The notes below the pieces were generated by a model. The model did no database searches, was not told where the DNA came from, and saw only the letters and a list, made by a program, of their open reading frames with translations. DNA of 32,874 bases from Azoarcus sp. (GTDB lineage Bacteria > Pseudomonadota > Gammaproteobacteria > Burkholderiales > Rhodocyclaceae), in NCBI GenBank assembly GCA_013911595.1, contig JACESY010000015.1:1-32874 (forward strand), read 5' to 3'. The translations under genes were made by a program, and so were the position numbers. Positions within the stretch are counted from its first letter, which is position 1, and each line of letters starts with the position of its first letter. Below are positions 15,553-23,239 of the stretch, one piece after another.

Positions 15553-16647
15553 ATGACATTTGCGCAACAGCCCCGCCGCGTCTCGATTCTTGCAGGCCGC
15601 GTCGGCCACGGCGGCATCGGCGCGATCCTGCGCGATCACTGCGCGCGCTGGCCCGCCAACGGCATCGACACCGAAGTGGTCGTCGAGCGCGGTGCGGAAG
15701 ACGCCGTGTCCAGCGCCTGCCGGCTCACCCGGCTGGCGACGCTGCATCCACTGTGGGGTCGTTTTCCTCTGGCCGTCTGGCTCGCGCGCACGCGTCCGAC
15801 CGCCATCGTGGTGCATCGCCCGCGCCTGCTGCGGCCGCTGTTCGCCGCGATGCGGCTTACCGGACAACGGCCGTATGTGGTCGGCGCGGTACACGCCATG
15901 CTCTCGCCGCAACTGCCCGAGGCGGCCGCGCGCAAGCGCCGCGCCTTCGACACGCTCGCGCACTGCGACGCGCTGGTGGCGACCTCCCGGGCCATCGCCG
16001 ACGATCTGCGCCGTCAGCCCGCACTGGTGACCATGCCACTGTCGGTCGCCTGGCCACCGATCGACGTGGCGCGCATCGCCACGCTCGCCGCCGAGGTGCC
16101 GCGCGCGCCACGCCTGGGCGCGCTCGATGCCGACTACATCGTCGCCGTGGGCCGGCTCGAGGCGGTCAAGGGCCACGCGCGACTGGTCGACGCCTTCGCG
16201 CGCATTGCTCCGATCCATCCCGGCCTGCATCTGGTGGTGCTTGGCGAGGGCGCCGAGCGCGCGGCCCTGGCCACGCGCATCCGCGCCGCCGAGATGGCCT
16301 CGCGCGTGCATCTGGCGGGCCACGCGCTCAACCCGTTTCCGTGGATCCGCCGAGCGCGCGCGCTGGTTCTCGCCTCGCAGCACGAGGGCTTCGGCATGGT
16401 CCTGGCCGAGGCGCTCGCGCTGGGCACGCCCGTGATCGCGACCGACTGTCCCGGCGGGCCGGCCGAGATTCTCGAGCATGGCCGCTACGGTCGCCTCGTT
16501 GCACCTGGCGACGAAAGTGCATTGGCCGACGCGATCGCCGCAGCGCTGGCTGCGCCGCACAGGCCCGCACGGGATGCGGTCGCGCGCTTCGACCCCGACG
16601 CCAGCAGCCGCGTGTGGCTTGCCGCGCTTGGCGTCACCGCGCCGTAA
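15553..16647 (+). CDS. GT4 family glycosyltransferase
   Basis: The 364-residue GT-B enzyme begins VSILAGRVGHGGIGAILRDHC and has the donor-binding half from about residue 193: YIVAVGRLEAVKGHARLV, LVVLGEGAERAAL, and HEGFGMVLAEALALGTPVIATDCPGGPAEIL with the EX7E pair E278/E286. It is the first gene of a rightward series of four glycosyltransferases and a sulfotransferase, and is less like the other three than they are like each other. A 46-base gap separates it from the next gene. ATG 15553 gives the expected N-terminus, though the ribosome site (GGCGAG) is weak. Predicted cytoplasmic enzyme using a nucleotide sugar for LPS or O-chain assembly. Confidence 0.85.
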   Translation: MTFAQQPRRVSILAGRVGHGGIGAILRDHCARWPANGIDTEVVVERGAEDAVSSACRLTRLATLHPLWGRFPLAVWLARTRPTAIVVHRPRLLRPLFAAMRLTGQRPYVVGAVHAMLSPQLPEAAARKRRAFDTLAHCDALVATSRAIADDLRRQPALVTMPLSVAWPPIDVARIATLAAEVPRAPRLGALDADYIVAVGRLEAVKGHARLVDAFARIAPIHPGLHLVVLGEGAERAALATRIRAAEMASRVHLAGHALNPFPWIRRARALVLASQHEGFGMVLAEALALGTPVIATDCPGGPAEILEHGRYGRLVAPGDESALADAIAAALAAPHRPARDAVARFDPDASSRVWLAALGVTAP

Positions 16648-16693
16648 CCTGCCACGGCTAGGCTTGGCCATTCTGTTTTCCGGTGGCTCCCCG

Positions 16694-17800
16694 ATGCGTC
16701 TCGCAGTATTCATGCCCGCGTTTGGCGACGGCGGAGTCGAGCGCATGCTCGTCAATCTCGCTGGCGGTCTGGTGCACGAAGGACTCGCGGTCGATTTTCT
16801 GACACCGGCAAACAAGCCTTACCTCGACCGCCTCGACCGTGACGTGCGTCGCGTCACACTCACGCACAACGGCCTGATCGGCGTACAACCGCGTCTCGTG
16901 GGCTATCTGCGCGCTGCGCGACCGGACTTCGTGCTTTGCGGCAAGGACCGCGCGGGGCGCGCCGCGCTGATCGCACGACGCCTGTCCGGCCACGACTTCC
17001 GGCTGATCATGCGTGCCGGCACGACCGTTTCCGAGCGACTTGCCCACCGCGGAGCGTGGACGCGACTGCGCGACCGCGCGCTGATCCGTTCAACCTACCG
17101 CGCCGCGGCCGCCGTGGTCGGCAATTCACACGGCGTGGTCGACGACATCGTGAAGATCACGCAGATTGCGCCCGAGCGCATGCATCTGATCCGCAACCCG
17201 GTGGTAACGTCTGATCTCGAGCGCCTCGCCGCCACAACGGTCGACCACCCATGGCTTACCGACGGCGCGCCGCCGCTGATCCTCGCAATCGGCGGCCTGC
17301 GCCGCCAGAAGGGCTTCGACACGCTGATCGAGGCTTTCGCCCGCCTGCGCGCACGGCGCGAGTGCCGGTTGATGATTCTCGGCCGTGGTCATCTCGAGGC
17401 AACGCTGACACGCCGCGCGGCCGAGCTCGGCGTGGCTGCAGACTTTGCGCTGCCCGGCTTCGACCCGAACCCCTACCGATACCTCTCGCGCGCGGCGTTG
17501 TTCGTGCTGTCCTCGCGCTGGGAAGGCTCGCCGAACGCTCTGACCGAGGCACTGGCGCTGGGCACCCCGGTGGTCGCCACCGATTGTCCCAGCGGCCCGC
17601 GCGAGATCCTCGGCGGCGGGCGCGTCGCGCCGCTGGTCCCGGTCGGCGATGCACCGGCACTGGCCGACGCAATGGCTCGCGTGCTGGCCGAGCCCGGCTC
17701 GCCCGACACGCGCCGCGCGGCCGCCGCGGACTACCGCGTCGAGCTGTGCGCGTCGCGCTATCGCGCATTGTTCGAATCGCTGCTGGAGACGCCGTCGTGA
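16694..17800 (+). CDS. GT4 family glycosyltransferase, first of three tandem paralogues
   Basis: The 368-residue protein has GDGGVERMLVNLAGGL near the N-terminus, CGKDRAGRAALIAR (82-95) and RAGTTVSERL (107-116), segments shared with the next two genes. The donor site has ILAIGGLRRQKGFDTLI (about 196-212) and EGSPNALTEALALG with E277/E285, then the nearly identical VVATDCPSGPREIL. ATG 16694 matches the family start; the frame extends upstream to 16478 but over the end of the preceding gene. Its stop overlaps the next start (GTGA). Retaining GT4 chemistry with a nucleotide sugar donor is expected. Specificity is unknown. Confidence 0.87.
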   Translation: MRLAVFMPAFGDGGVERMLVNLAGGLVHEGLAVDFLTPANKPYLDRLDRDVRRVTLTHNGLIGVQPRLVGYLRAARPDFVLCGKDRAGRAALIARRLSGHDFRLIMRAGTTVSERLAHRGAWTRLRDRALIRSTYRAAAAVVGNSHGVVDDIVKITQIAPERMHLIRNPVVTSDLERLAATTVDHPWLTDGAPPLILAIGGLRRQKGFDTLIEAFARLRARRECRLMILGRGHLEATLTRRAAELGVAADFALPGFDPNPYRYLSRAALFVLSSRWEGSPNALTEALALGTPVVATDCPSGPREILGGGRVAPLVPVGDAPALADAMARVLAEPGSPDTRRAAAADYRVELCASRYRALFESLLETPS

Positions 17801-18906
17801 GCGTCGATCTGGCGGTATTCGCGGCGACATCCGGACACAGTGGCGTCGATCGGGTGCTCGGCAACCTCGTGCCGGCCATTGCCGGCCTTGGACTGAACGT
17901 GGACGTGCTGCGCATCGACGGCCACGGCCCACGTTTCGACGTCTGCCCGCCTGGCGTGCGCATGGTCACCCTCGGCGCGCGCCACGTCGCCACCGCGATA
18001 CCGGCGCTGGTTCGCTACCTCATGCGCGAACACCCGGCTGCCCTGCTTGCCGACAAGGACCGTGTCAATCGCACCGCGTTGCTCGCGCGCGCGCTGGCAC
18101 GCAGCGGGACGCGTGTTGGCGTGCGTCTGGGCACCACGGTGTCGGTCAATCTGGCCGGCCGCGGCTGGCTGGAACGCGCTGTTCAGACCGCCTCGATGCG
18201 CTGGCTCTACCGCCATGCGGATGCGGTGCTGGTGCCCTCGCGTGGCGCGGCGGCCGACCTGGCTCACCACGCGCGCATTGCCGAGCACCGCGTCCAGGTG
18301 GTGCCCAGCCCGGTGGTCACGCCGGGATTGCTCGCCGCGCGCAGCGCACCCGCCCCACACCCCTGGTTCGCTGACGGGGTTCCGTTGATTCTGGGCGTCG
18401 GGGAACTGTCGGAGCGCAAGGACTTCGCGACGCTCCTGCGTGCCTTCGCACGGTTGCGCGCCACGAGGCAGGCACGCCTGATCGTTCTCGGCGAGGGCCG
18501 TCAACGCGGCGAACTCGAGTCACTCGCCGCAACGCTGGGCGTGGCTGGCGACATGCTGCTGCCCGGTTTCGTACGAGCCCCCTATCCATGGATGGCGCAC
18601 GCGCAGGTCTTCGCGCTCAGCTCGCGCTGGGAAGGCATGCCGGTGGTACTGATCGAAGCACTGGCCCTGGGCGTGCCCTGCGTCGCAACCGACTGCCCCA
18701 GCGGACCGAACGAGCTGCTCGACACCGACGCTCTGGTACCCGTCGGTAACGATGCGGCACTGGCCGCGGCACTCGCCCGCCAGCTCGACGCTCCGCCTGC
18801 ACCGGAAGACCTGGCCGCGCGGGTCATACGTTACGGCCAACGCGAGAGCGCACGTGCCTATCTCGCCGCTCTGGGCTTTACCGGCCCCGGGACGATCGCC
18901 CGATGA
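17797..18906 (+). CDS. GT4 family glycosyltransferase, second of three tandem paralogues
   Basis: The 369-residue protein starts at GTG 17797, with GGAG at 17785-17788 eight bases before and a four-base overlap with the previous gene. It shares with its neighbours HSGVDRVLGNLVPAI, ADKDRVNRTALLAR (86-98) and RLGTTVSVNL (110-119). The donor half has LILGVGELSERKDFATLL and EGMPVVLIEALALG with E279/E287, followed by VATDCPSGPNELL. It is clearly a diverged copy of the flanking enzymes. It likely adds a different sugar, or the same sugar in another linkage, to the same glycan. Confidence 0.87.
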   Translation: MSVDLAVFAATSGHSGVDRVLGNLVPAIAGLGLNVDVLRIDGHGPRFDVCPPGVRMVTLGARHVATAIPALVRYLMREHPAALLADKDRVNRTALLARALARSGTRVGVRLGTTVSVNLAGRGWLERAVQTASMRWLYRHADAVLVPSRGAAADLAHHARIAEHRVQVVPSPVVTPGLLAARSAPAPHPWFADGVPLILGVGELSERKDFATLLRAFARLRATRQARLIVLGEGRQRGELESLAATLGVAGDMLLPGFVRAPYPWMAHAQVFALSSRWEGMPVVLIEALALGVPCVATDCPSGPNELLDTDALVPVGNDAALAAALARQLDAPPAPEDLAARVIRYGQRESARAYLAALGFTGPGTIAR

Positions 18907-20033
18907 GCCGGCTCGCGGTCCTGGTGTCCTTCTCCGGCGAGGGCGGCGTCGAGCGCATGATGCTCAATCTCGTCGAAGCCATCGTCGCACGCGGCATCGA
19001 AGTCGATCTGCTCGCGATCCGTGCCGACAGCGCGCACCTGGCAGCTCTGCCCGACGGCGTGCGGCGCATCGACCTGGGCGTGCGCCACAGCCTGTCGTCC
19101 GTGCGGCCGCTCGCGCGCTACCTGCGCGACGAACGCCCCGAAGCGATGCTCATCGCCAAGGATCGTGCAATCCGTGCGGCGGTGCTCGCGCGCTCTCTGG
19201 CGCGCGTGCCGTGTCGCATCGTCGGTCGCCTGGGCACCAACCTTTCTGCCGCACTGGAAGGCCGTCCGGCGCTCACGCGCTGGCTGCGTACCGCGCCGAT
19301 GCGCCCGCTCTACGCCGGCGTAGAGCACGTCGTTTGCGTATCGGCTGGCGTGCTCGATGACACCGCGGCACTCACCCGCCTGCCCCGCAGCCGGCTTTCC
19401 GTGGTGCCCAATCCGGTCGTCACGCCGCGCCTGGCCTTGCTCGCCCGGGCGACACCCGAACCGCCCCTTCCGGCCGGTTCGGGACGCTTCGGTATGCCGC
19501 TGATCGTGGGCGCCGGCCGTCTGACCGAACAGAAGGATTTCGCGACGCTGATTCGCGCCTTCGCCCTGCTGCGCCGCACCCGGCCGGCGCGACTGGCGAT
19601 CCTCGGCGACGGGCGGGATCGCGCCGCCCTGCTCGCGCTCGCGCGCTCGCTCGATGTGGCCGACGACCTCGTGCTACCCGGCTTTCTGCCCAACCCCTGG
19701 GCGTGGATGGCGCGCGCGCAACTGTTCGTGCTGTCCTCGCGCTGGGAAGGCTCTCCCAACGTGCTCACCGAAGCGCTGGCGCTGGGCGTGCCGGCGGTCG
19801 CCACCGACTGCCCGAGCGGGCCGCGCGAGTTGCTGCGCGACGGCGCGATCGGGCCGCTGGTATCGGTCGGCAATGCACCGGAACTGGCCGCCGCGATGGC
19901 CGCTACGCTCGACCGCCCGCCGCCGGCACATACGCTGCGTGAGGCCGTCACCGAACACACGGCAGAGGTGGCCGCCGGCCGCTATCTCGAACGGCTCGGT
20001 CTGGCCCCGGGCAAAGACCGGAGATCCGCATGA
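18903..20033 (+). CDS. GT4 family glycosyltransferase, third of three tandem paralogues
   Basis: The 376-residue protein overlaps its upstream neighbour by ATGA and its downstream neighbour by ATGA. Segments GEGGVERMMLNLVEAI (12-27), IAKDRAIRAAVLAR (84-97) and RLGTNLSAAL (109-118) align with the other two paralogues. The donor site has LIVGAGRLTEQKDFATLI and EGSPNVLTEALALG with E282/E290, then VATDCPSGPRELL. Close coupling to the sulfotransferase that follows suggests that the two work on one glycan. Specificity is unknown. Confidence 0.87.
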   Translation: MSRLAVLVSFSGEGGVERMMLNLVEAIVARGIEVDLLAIRADSAHLAALPDGVRRIDLGVRHSLSSVRPLARYLRDERPEAMLIAKDRAIRAAVLARSLARVPCRIVGRLGTNLSAALEGRPALTRWLRTAPMRPLYAGVEHVVCVSAGVLDDTAALTRLPRSRLSVVPNPVVTPRLALLARATPEPPLPAGSGRFGMPLIVGAGRLTEQKDFATLIRAFALLRRTRPARLAILGDGRDRAALLALARSLDVADDLVLPGFLPNPWAWMARAQLFVLSSRWEGSPNVLTEALALGVPAVATDCPSGPRELLRDGAIGPLVSVGNAPELAAAMAATLDRPPPAHTLREAVTEHTAEVAAGRYLERLGLAPGKDRRSA

Positions 20034-20692
20034 TCCTGTCGCTGAAACACAACTTCCTGTTCGTCCACATCGCCAAGACCGGCGGCACCTCGGTGCGCGA
20101 CGCGCTACGTCCGTTGCGCTTTCGCGAGCCGTGGTATCCGGTGCAATTCGTCTGCTCGCGCCTGTCGGCGCTGTCAGGCCACCGGCTGGGGGTCAAGTTT
20201 CCGCGCCATGCACGCGTGATCGCCGCACGCGAGATGCTGCCGGCGGACCTGTTCGCGCGGCTGTTCAAGTTCGCATTCGTGCGCAACCCGTGGGACCTGC
20301 AGGTCAGCTCCTGGCACCACCTGCGCCGCGAACGACCGCATCTGGTGGCCCACGTGGACAACTTCGGCGACTTCCTGCGCTGGAAGCTCGACCCCGAACG
20401 CCCCTGGCAATACCACGTGGACACCAGCATCGAACTGCAGTCGGACTACCTGATCGGGCTGCGCGGCGAGTTGCTGGTGGACTTCGTCGGCCGCCACGAG
20501 CGCCTGGCCGAGGACTTCGCCCACGTGTGCCGCAGCCTCGGCATCCATCGCCCGGAACTGCCCCACCGACGGCGTGCGCATGATCGCGACGCCGACTGGC
20601 GCCGCTACTATGACGACGCGCTGGCCGAGGCCGTCGCACGCCACTTCGCGGCCGACATCGAGATGTTCGGATATCGTTTCGATCCGCAGTAG
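20030..20692 (+). CDS. PAPS-dependent sulfotransferase (sulfotransferase family 2)
   Basis: The 220-residue protein has both PAPS-binding elements of Golgi-type carbohydrate sulfotransferases: the 5'-phosphosulfate loop VHIAKTGGTS (12-21) and the 3'-phosphate site FVRNPWDLQVSSW with Arg85 and Ser93. Family members move sulfate from PAPS to sugar hydroxyls. It is the last gene of the rightward glycosyltransferase operon (ATGA overlap), so the natural substrate is probably the LPS core, O-chain or an exported polysaccharide. No PAPS-synthesis genes are in the window. It converges on msbA with only ten bases between the stops. The family call is strong; the acceptor is inference. Confidence 0.84.
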   Translation: MILSLKHNFLFVHIAKTGGTSVRDALRPLRFREPWYPVQFVCSRLSALSGHRLGVKFPRHARVIAAREMLPADLFARLFKFAFVRNPWDLQVSSWHHLRRERPHLVAHVDNFGDFLRWKLDPERPWQYHVDTSIELQSDYLIGLRGELLVDFVGRHERLAEDFAHVCRSLGIHRPELPHRRRAHDRDADWRRYYDDALAEAVARHFAADIEMFGYRFDPQ

Positions 20693-20702
20693 TGCACCCG
20701 CC

Positions 20703-22445
20703 TCACGCCGCGACCGGGGCCTCGGCGCCAGCAACCAGCCGCGCGTAGGCGCCACCCGCGGCGAGCAGGGATTCATGCGTACCCTGCTCGACCACGCGCC
20801 CTTGCTCGACGACGGCAATGCGGTCGGCGTCGCGTACGGTCGTCAGGCGGTGCGCGACGAGGATCACGGTACGGTCGCGCCGCAGTTCGGCGAGCGCCTC
20901 GCGCACGGCCTGTTCGGACGCGTTATCGAGTGCCGAGGTGGCCTCATCGAGAAGCAGCACAGGCGCGTCCTTCAGGAAGGCGCGCGCGAGCGCAATGCGC
21001 TGACGCTGCCCGCCTGACAGCCGGCTGCCGTCCGGGCCGAGCACGGTATCGAAACCCTCGGGCAACGCCTCGATGAAGTCGAGCGCGTGTGCCGCGCGTG
21101 CAGCCGCCCGGATCGCATCGCGATCGACATCGTGCCGGCCGTAGGCGATGTTGGCGGCCACCGTGTCGTCGAACAGCACGACCTGCTGCCCGACCCAGGC
21201 GATCTGCTCACGCAGCCAAGCCAGCGGCTGCTGCGCGATCGGTACGCCGTCCAGTTCGATGCACCCCGAGTCCGGTTCGAAGAAGCGCGCGACGAGCTGT
21301 ATCGCCGTGGTCTTGCCGCCGCCCGAGCTACCGACGAGTGCGACGGTGTACCCGGCCGGAACGTCGAGTGCGAAACCATCCAGCGCCGGTGCCGCCTGAC
21401 CCGGATAGGCAAAACACACGTCGCAAAAGCGCATGGCACCGCGAGATCGAGGTGCGCCGACTGGCGAAGGCAGATCGGGCTCCGCCAGTGTGTCGAGCAA
21501 GGCGTAGATGCTCTGCGCACCCGCAAGCCCGCGCTGGATCACGGCGTTGACGTTGGTCAGCCGACGCAGCGGTGAAAACAGCATCGCCATGGCGGCGACG
21601 AAAGCGACGAATTCGCCGGGGGTTAGCCGATCGTGCGCGGACAGGCCCGAGGCGACCCAGATCACCAGCGCCACGGCGCTCGACGTGACGATCTGGATCA
21701 CCGGGCTGTTGGCCGAAGCCACGCGCACGGTACGCATGGTCTGCCGGCGCAGGCGTTCGGCCGCGTCGGCGAAGCGCGCGGTCTCGAACGCCTGGGCGCC
21801 GAAGACCTTGATCTCGCGCACCCCCGCCAGCGCCTCGCCAAGCACGCCGGTGAGCTGTGCCGCGTTGTCCTGAATGCGGCGGTTGCCGCCGCGCAGGCGC
21901 GAACTGGCGCTGCGGATCAGCAACGCGACAAAAGGCGTCACGAGCAGCAGCAGCGCGGCGAGCTGCCACTGCATCCAGAACAGGTAGCCGGTCAGGCCGA
22001 CGATGACGAGGCTGTCGCGCACGACGACGATCCACGCCGATGAGAGTGCGTCGCCGACCTGCGGAATGTCGTACAGGATGCGCGACATCATGCGCCCGGA
22101 GGCTTCGTCCTGATGTGCGCCAAGCGGCAGGCGCAACTGGTGCGCGAAGACCTCGCGGCGCAGGTCGGCCACGGCGCGGTGCGTGACCCAGTGGCTGGAG
22201 ACGCTGGCAACGTAGCCGACCAGTCCCTTGACGACGAAGATCGCAACGAGCAGCAGCGGGATCTGCCACTGCGCGGTGGCGTCGCGTGCAATCAGGCTCT
22301 CGTCGACGAGGGGCTTGAGCAGCGCCGGCAGTAACGGCTCGGTCGCCGCGACCAGCACCATCGCAGCCACCGAGAAGAGCACCGCAGCACGGTAGGGTCG
22401 AAGCGTGCCGAGCAGACGCCGGTACAGGCCGAGGCCTTGTCTCAT
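20703..22445 (-). CDS. msbA: MsbA-like lipid A-core flippase, ABC transporter
   Basis: The 580-residue half-transporter has an N-terminal six-span membrane domain (about 15-320) and a C-terminal ATPase with Walker A GSSGGGKTT (near 370), the signature LSGGQRQRIALARAF (near 475), Walker B VLLLDEATSALD (near 495) and the H-loop VAHRLTT. The length and sequence match MsbA (about 582 residues), which flips lipid A-core across the inner membrane. Its presence beside heptosyltransferase, ligase-like and GT4 genes supports that role over generic multidrug export. No strong ribosome site is seen before ATG 22445. It runs leftward and ends ten bases from the sulfotransferase, so readthrough from either side could produce antisense RNA. 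Confidence 0.88.
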   Translation of the reverse strand: MRQGLGLYRRLLGTLRPYRAAVLFSVAAMVLVAATEPLLPALLKPLVDESLIARDATAQWQIPLLLVAIFVVKGLVGYVASVSSHWVTHRAVADLRREVFAHQLRLPLGAHQDEASGRMMSRILYDIPQVGDALSSAWIVVVRDSLVIVGLTGYLFWMQWQLAALLLLVTPFVALLIRSASSRLRGGNRRIQDNAAQLTGVLGEALAGVREIKVFGAQAFETARFADAAERLRRQTMRTVRVASANSPVIQIVTSSAVALVIWVASGLSAHDRLTPGEFVAFVAAMAMLFSPLRRLTNVNAVIQRGLAGAQSIYALLDTLAEPDLPSPVGAPRSRGAMRFCDVCFAYPGQAAPALDGFALDVPAGYTVALVGSSGGGKTTAIQLVARFFEPDSGCIELDGVPIAQQPLAWLREQIAWVGQQVVLFDDTVAANIAYGRHDVDRDAIRAAARAAHALDFIEALPEGFDTVLGPDGSRLSGGQRQRIALARAFLKDAPVLLLDEATSALDNASEQAVREALAELRRDRTVILVAHRLTTVRDADRIAVVEQGRVVEQGTHESLLAAGGAYARLVAGAEAPVAA

Positions 22446-22509
22446 CGGATCGCCGGAAGCGCACCGGCGCGCAGGTCAGGGAACGGGAGTCGAGAAGAGG
22501 AAACCATGA

Positions 22510-22546
22510 GCGGCTGCGAGGACGGGCTTGCCATCCTCGCAGCCGC
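22510..22546 (-). terminator. Stem-loop terminator after the exported redoxin gene
   Basis: Two perfect 13-base arms (22510-22522 and 22534-22546) enclose an 11-base loop 40 bases past the redoxin stop. On the minus strand the stem is followed by a pyrimidine-rich, T-containing stretch. It separates the thiol-redox operon from msbA. Confidence 0.6.
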
Positions 22547-22585
22547 ATGTGACGCGCGTGTTGCAGGCGGCGCTGCTGCCGCCCC

Positions 22586-23203
22586 TCAGGACGCGTACTT
22601 GACGGTGCAGCCGTAGGGCCGCGTGACCGGGTTGGGGACGTTTTCTCCGGCCTTCATCGCGTCGAGCGTCTCGACCACGTAGTTCGTCGCCTTGTCGATG
22701 TCCGCGTCGCGCGCGGTTGCGATGGAATCGATGCCGCCCATGTAGCGCAGCACGCCATCGGCGTCGATCACATACATGTGGGGCGTGACCTGCGCGCCGT
22801 AGGCACGGCCGACCGTGCCCTTCTCGTCGAGCAGCGTTTTGGTGACCGCGCTGACGTCGCGCTCGGCGTTGAGCTCTTGCGCGCGCTCGCCGCTGACGTG
22901 CCCCTGCGAGCCGGGCTCGGACGAGATCACCTGGAACCACAGCGCACCGTCCTCGGCGGCCCGTGCCTGGGTAGCCTGCATGTTGCCGGTACGGTAGTGC
23001 TTCATCACGAACGGACAGTCGTGGTTGGTCCATTCGAGCACCACGGTCTTGCCACGTAGCGCGGACAGTTCGACGGTGGAGCCGTCGGCGGCCACCGCCT
23101 TGAAGTCCGGCGCGGGCTTGCCGATTTCGGGCGCGGCCGATGCGGCCAGCGGAATGAACAAACCGGCTGCGAGCGCGGCAGCAATCAACGGGCGAATCGT
23201 CAT
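22586..23203 (-). CDS. Exported redoxin (thioredoxin-fold/AhpC-TSA family)
   Basis: The 205-residue protein has a signal peptide (residues 1-23, ending AASA before APEIG) and a peroxiredoxin-like thioredoxin fold. It begins IGKPAPDFKAVAADG and has Cys63 in NHDCPFVMKHY in place of a CXXC. A second Cys lies near the C-terminus (GCTVKY). The start ATG at 23203 has GGAG seven bases upstream. It follows the DsbD-like gene by 36 bases, so it is probably a partner that is reduced by that transporter. Related single-Cys proteins act in periplasmic peroxide or thiol defence; the exact substrate is unknown. Confidence 0.82.
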   Translation of the reverse strand: MTIRPLIAAALAAGLFIPLAASAAPEIGKPAPDFKAVAADGSTVELSALRGKTVVLEWTNHDCPFVMKHYRTGNMQATQARAAEDGALWFQVISSEPGSQGHVSGERAQELNAERDVSAVTKTLLDEKGTVGRAYGAQVTPHMYVIDADGVLRYMGGIDSIATARDADIDKATNYVVETLDAMKAGENVPNPVTRPYGCTVKYAS

Positions 23204-23239
23204 CGGGGTTCTCCTGTGTGTTACGGGTTCGGACATCGC

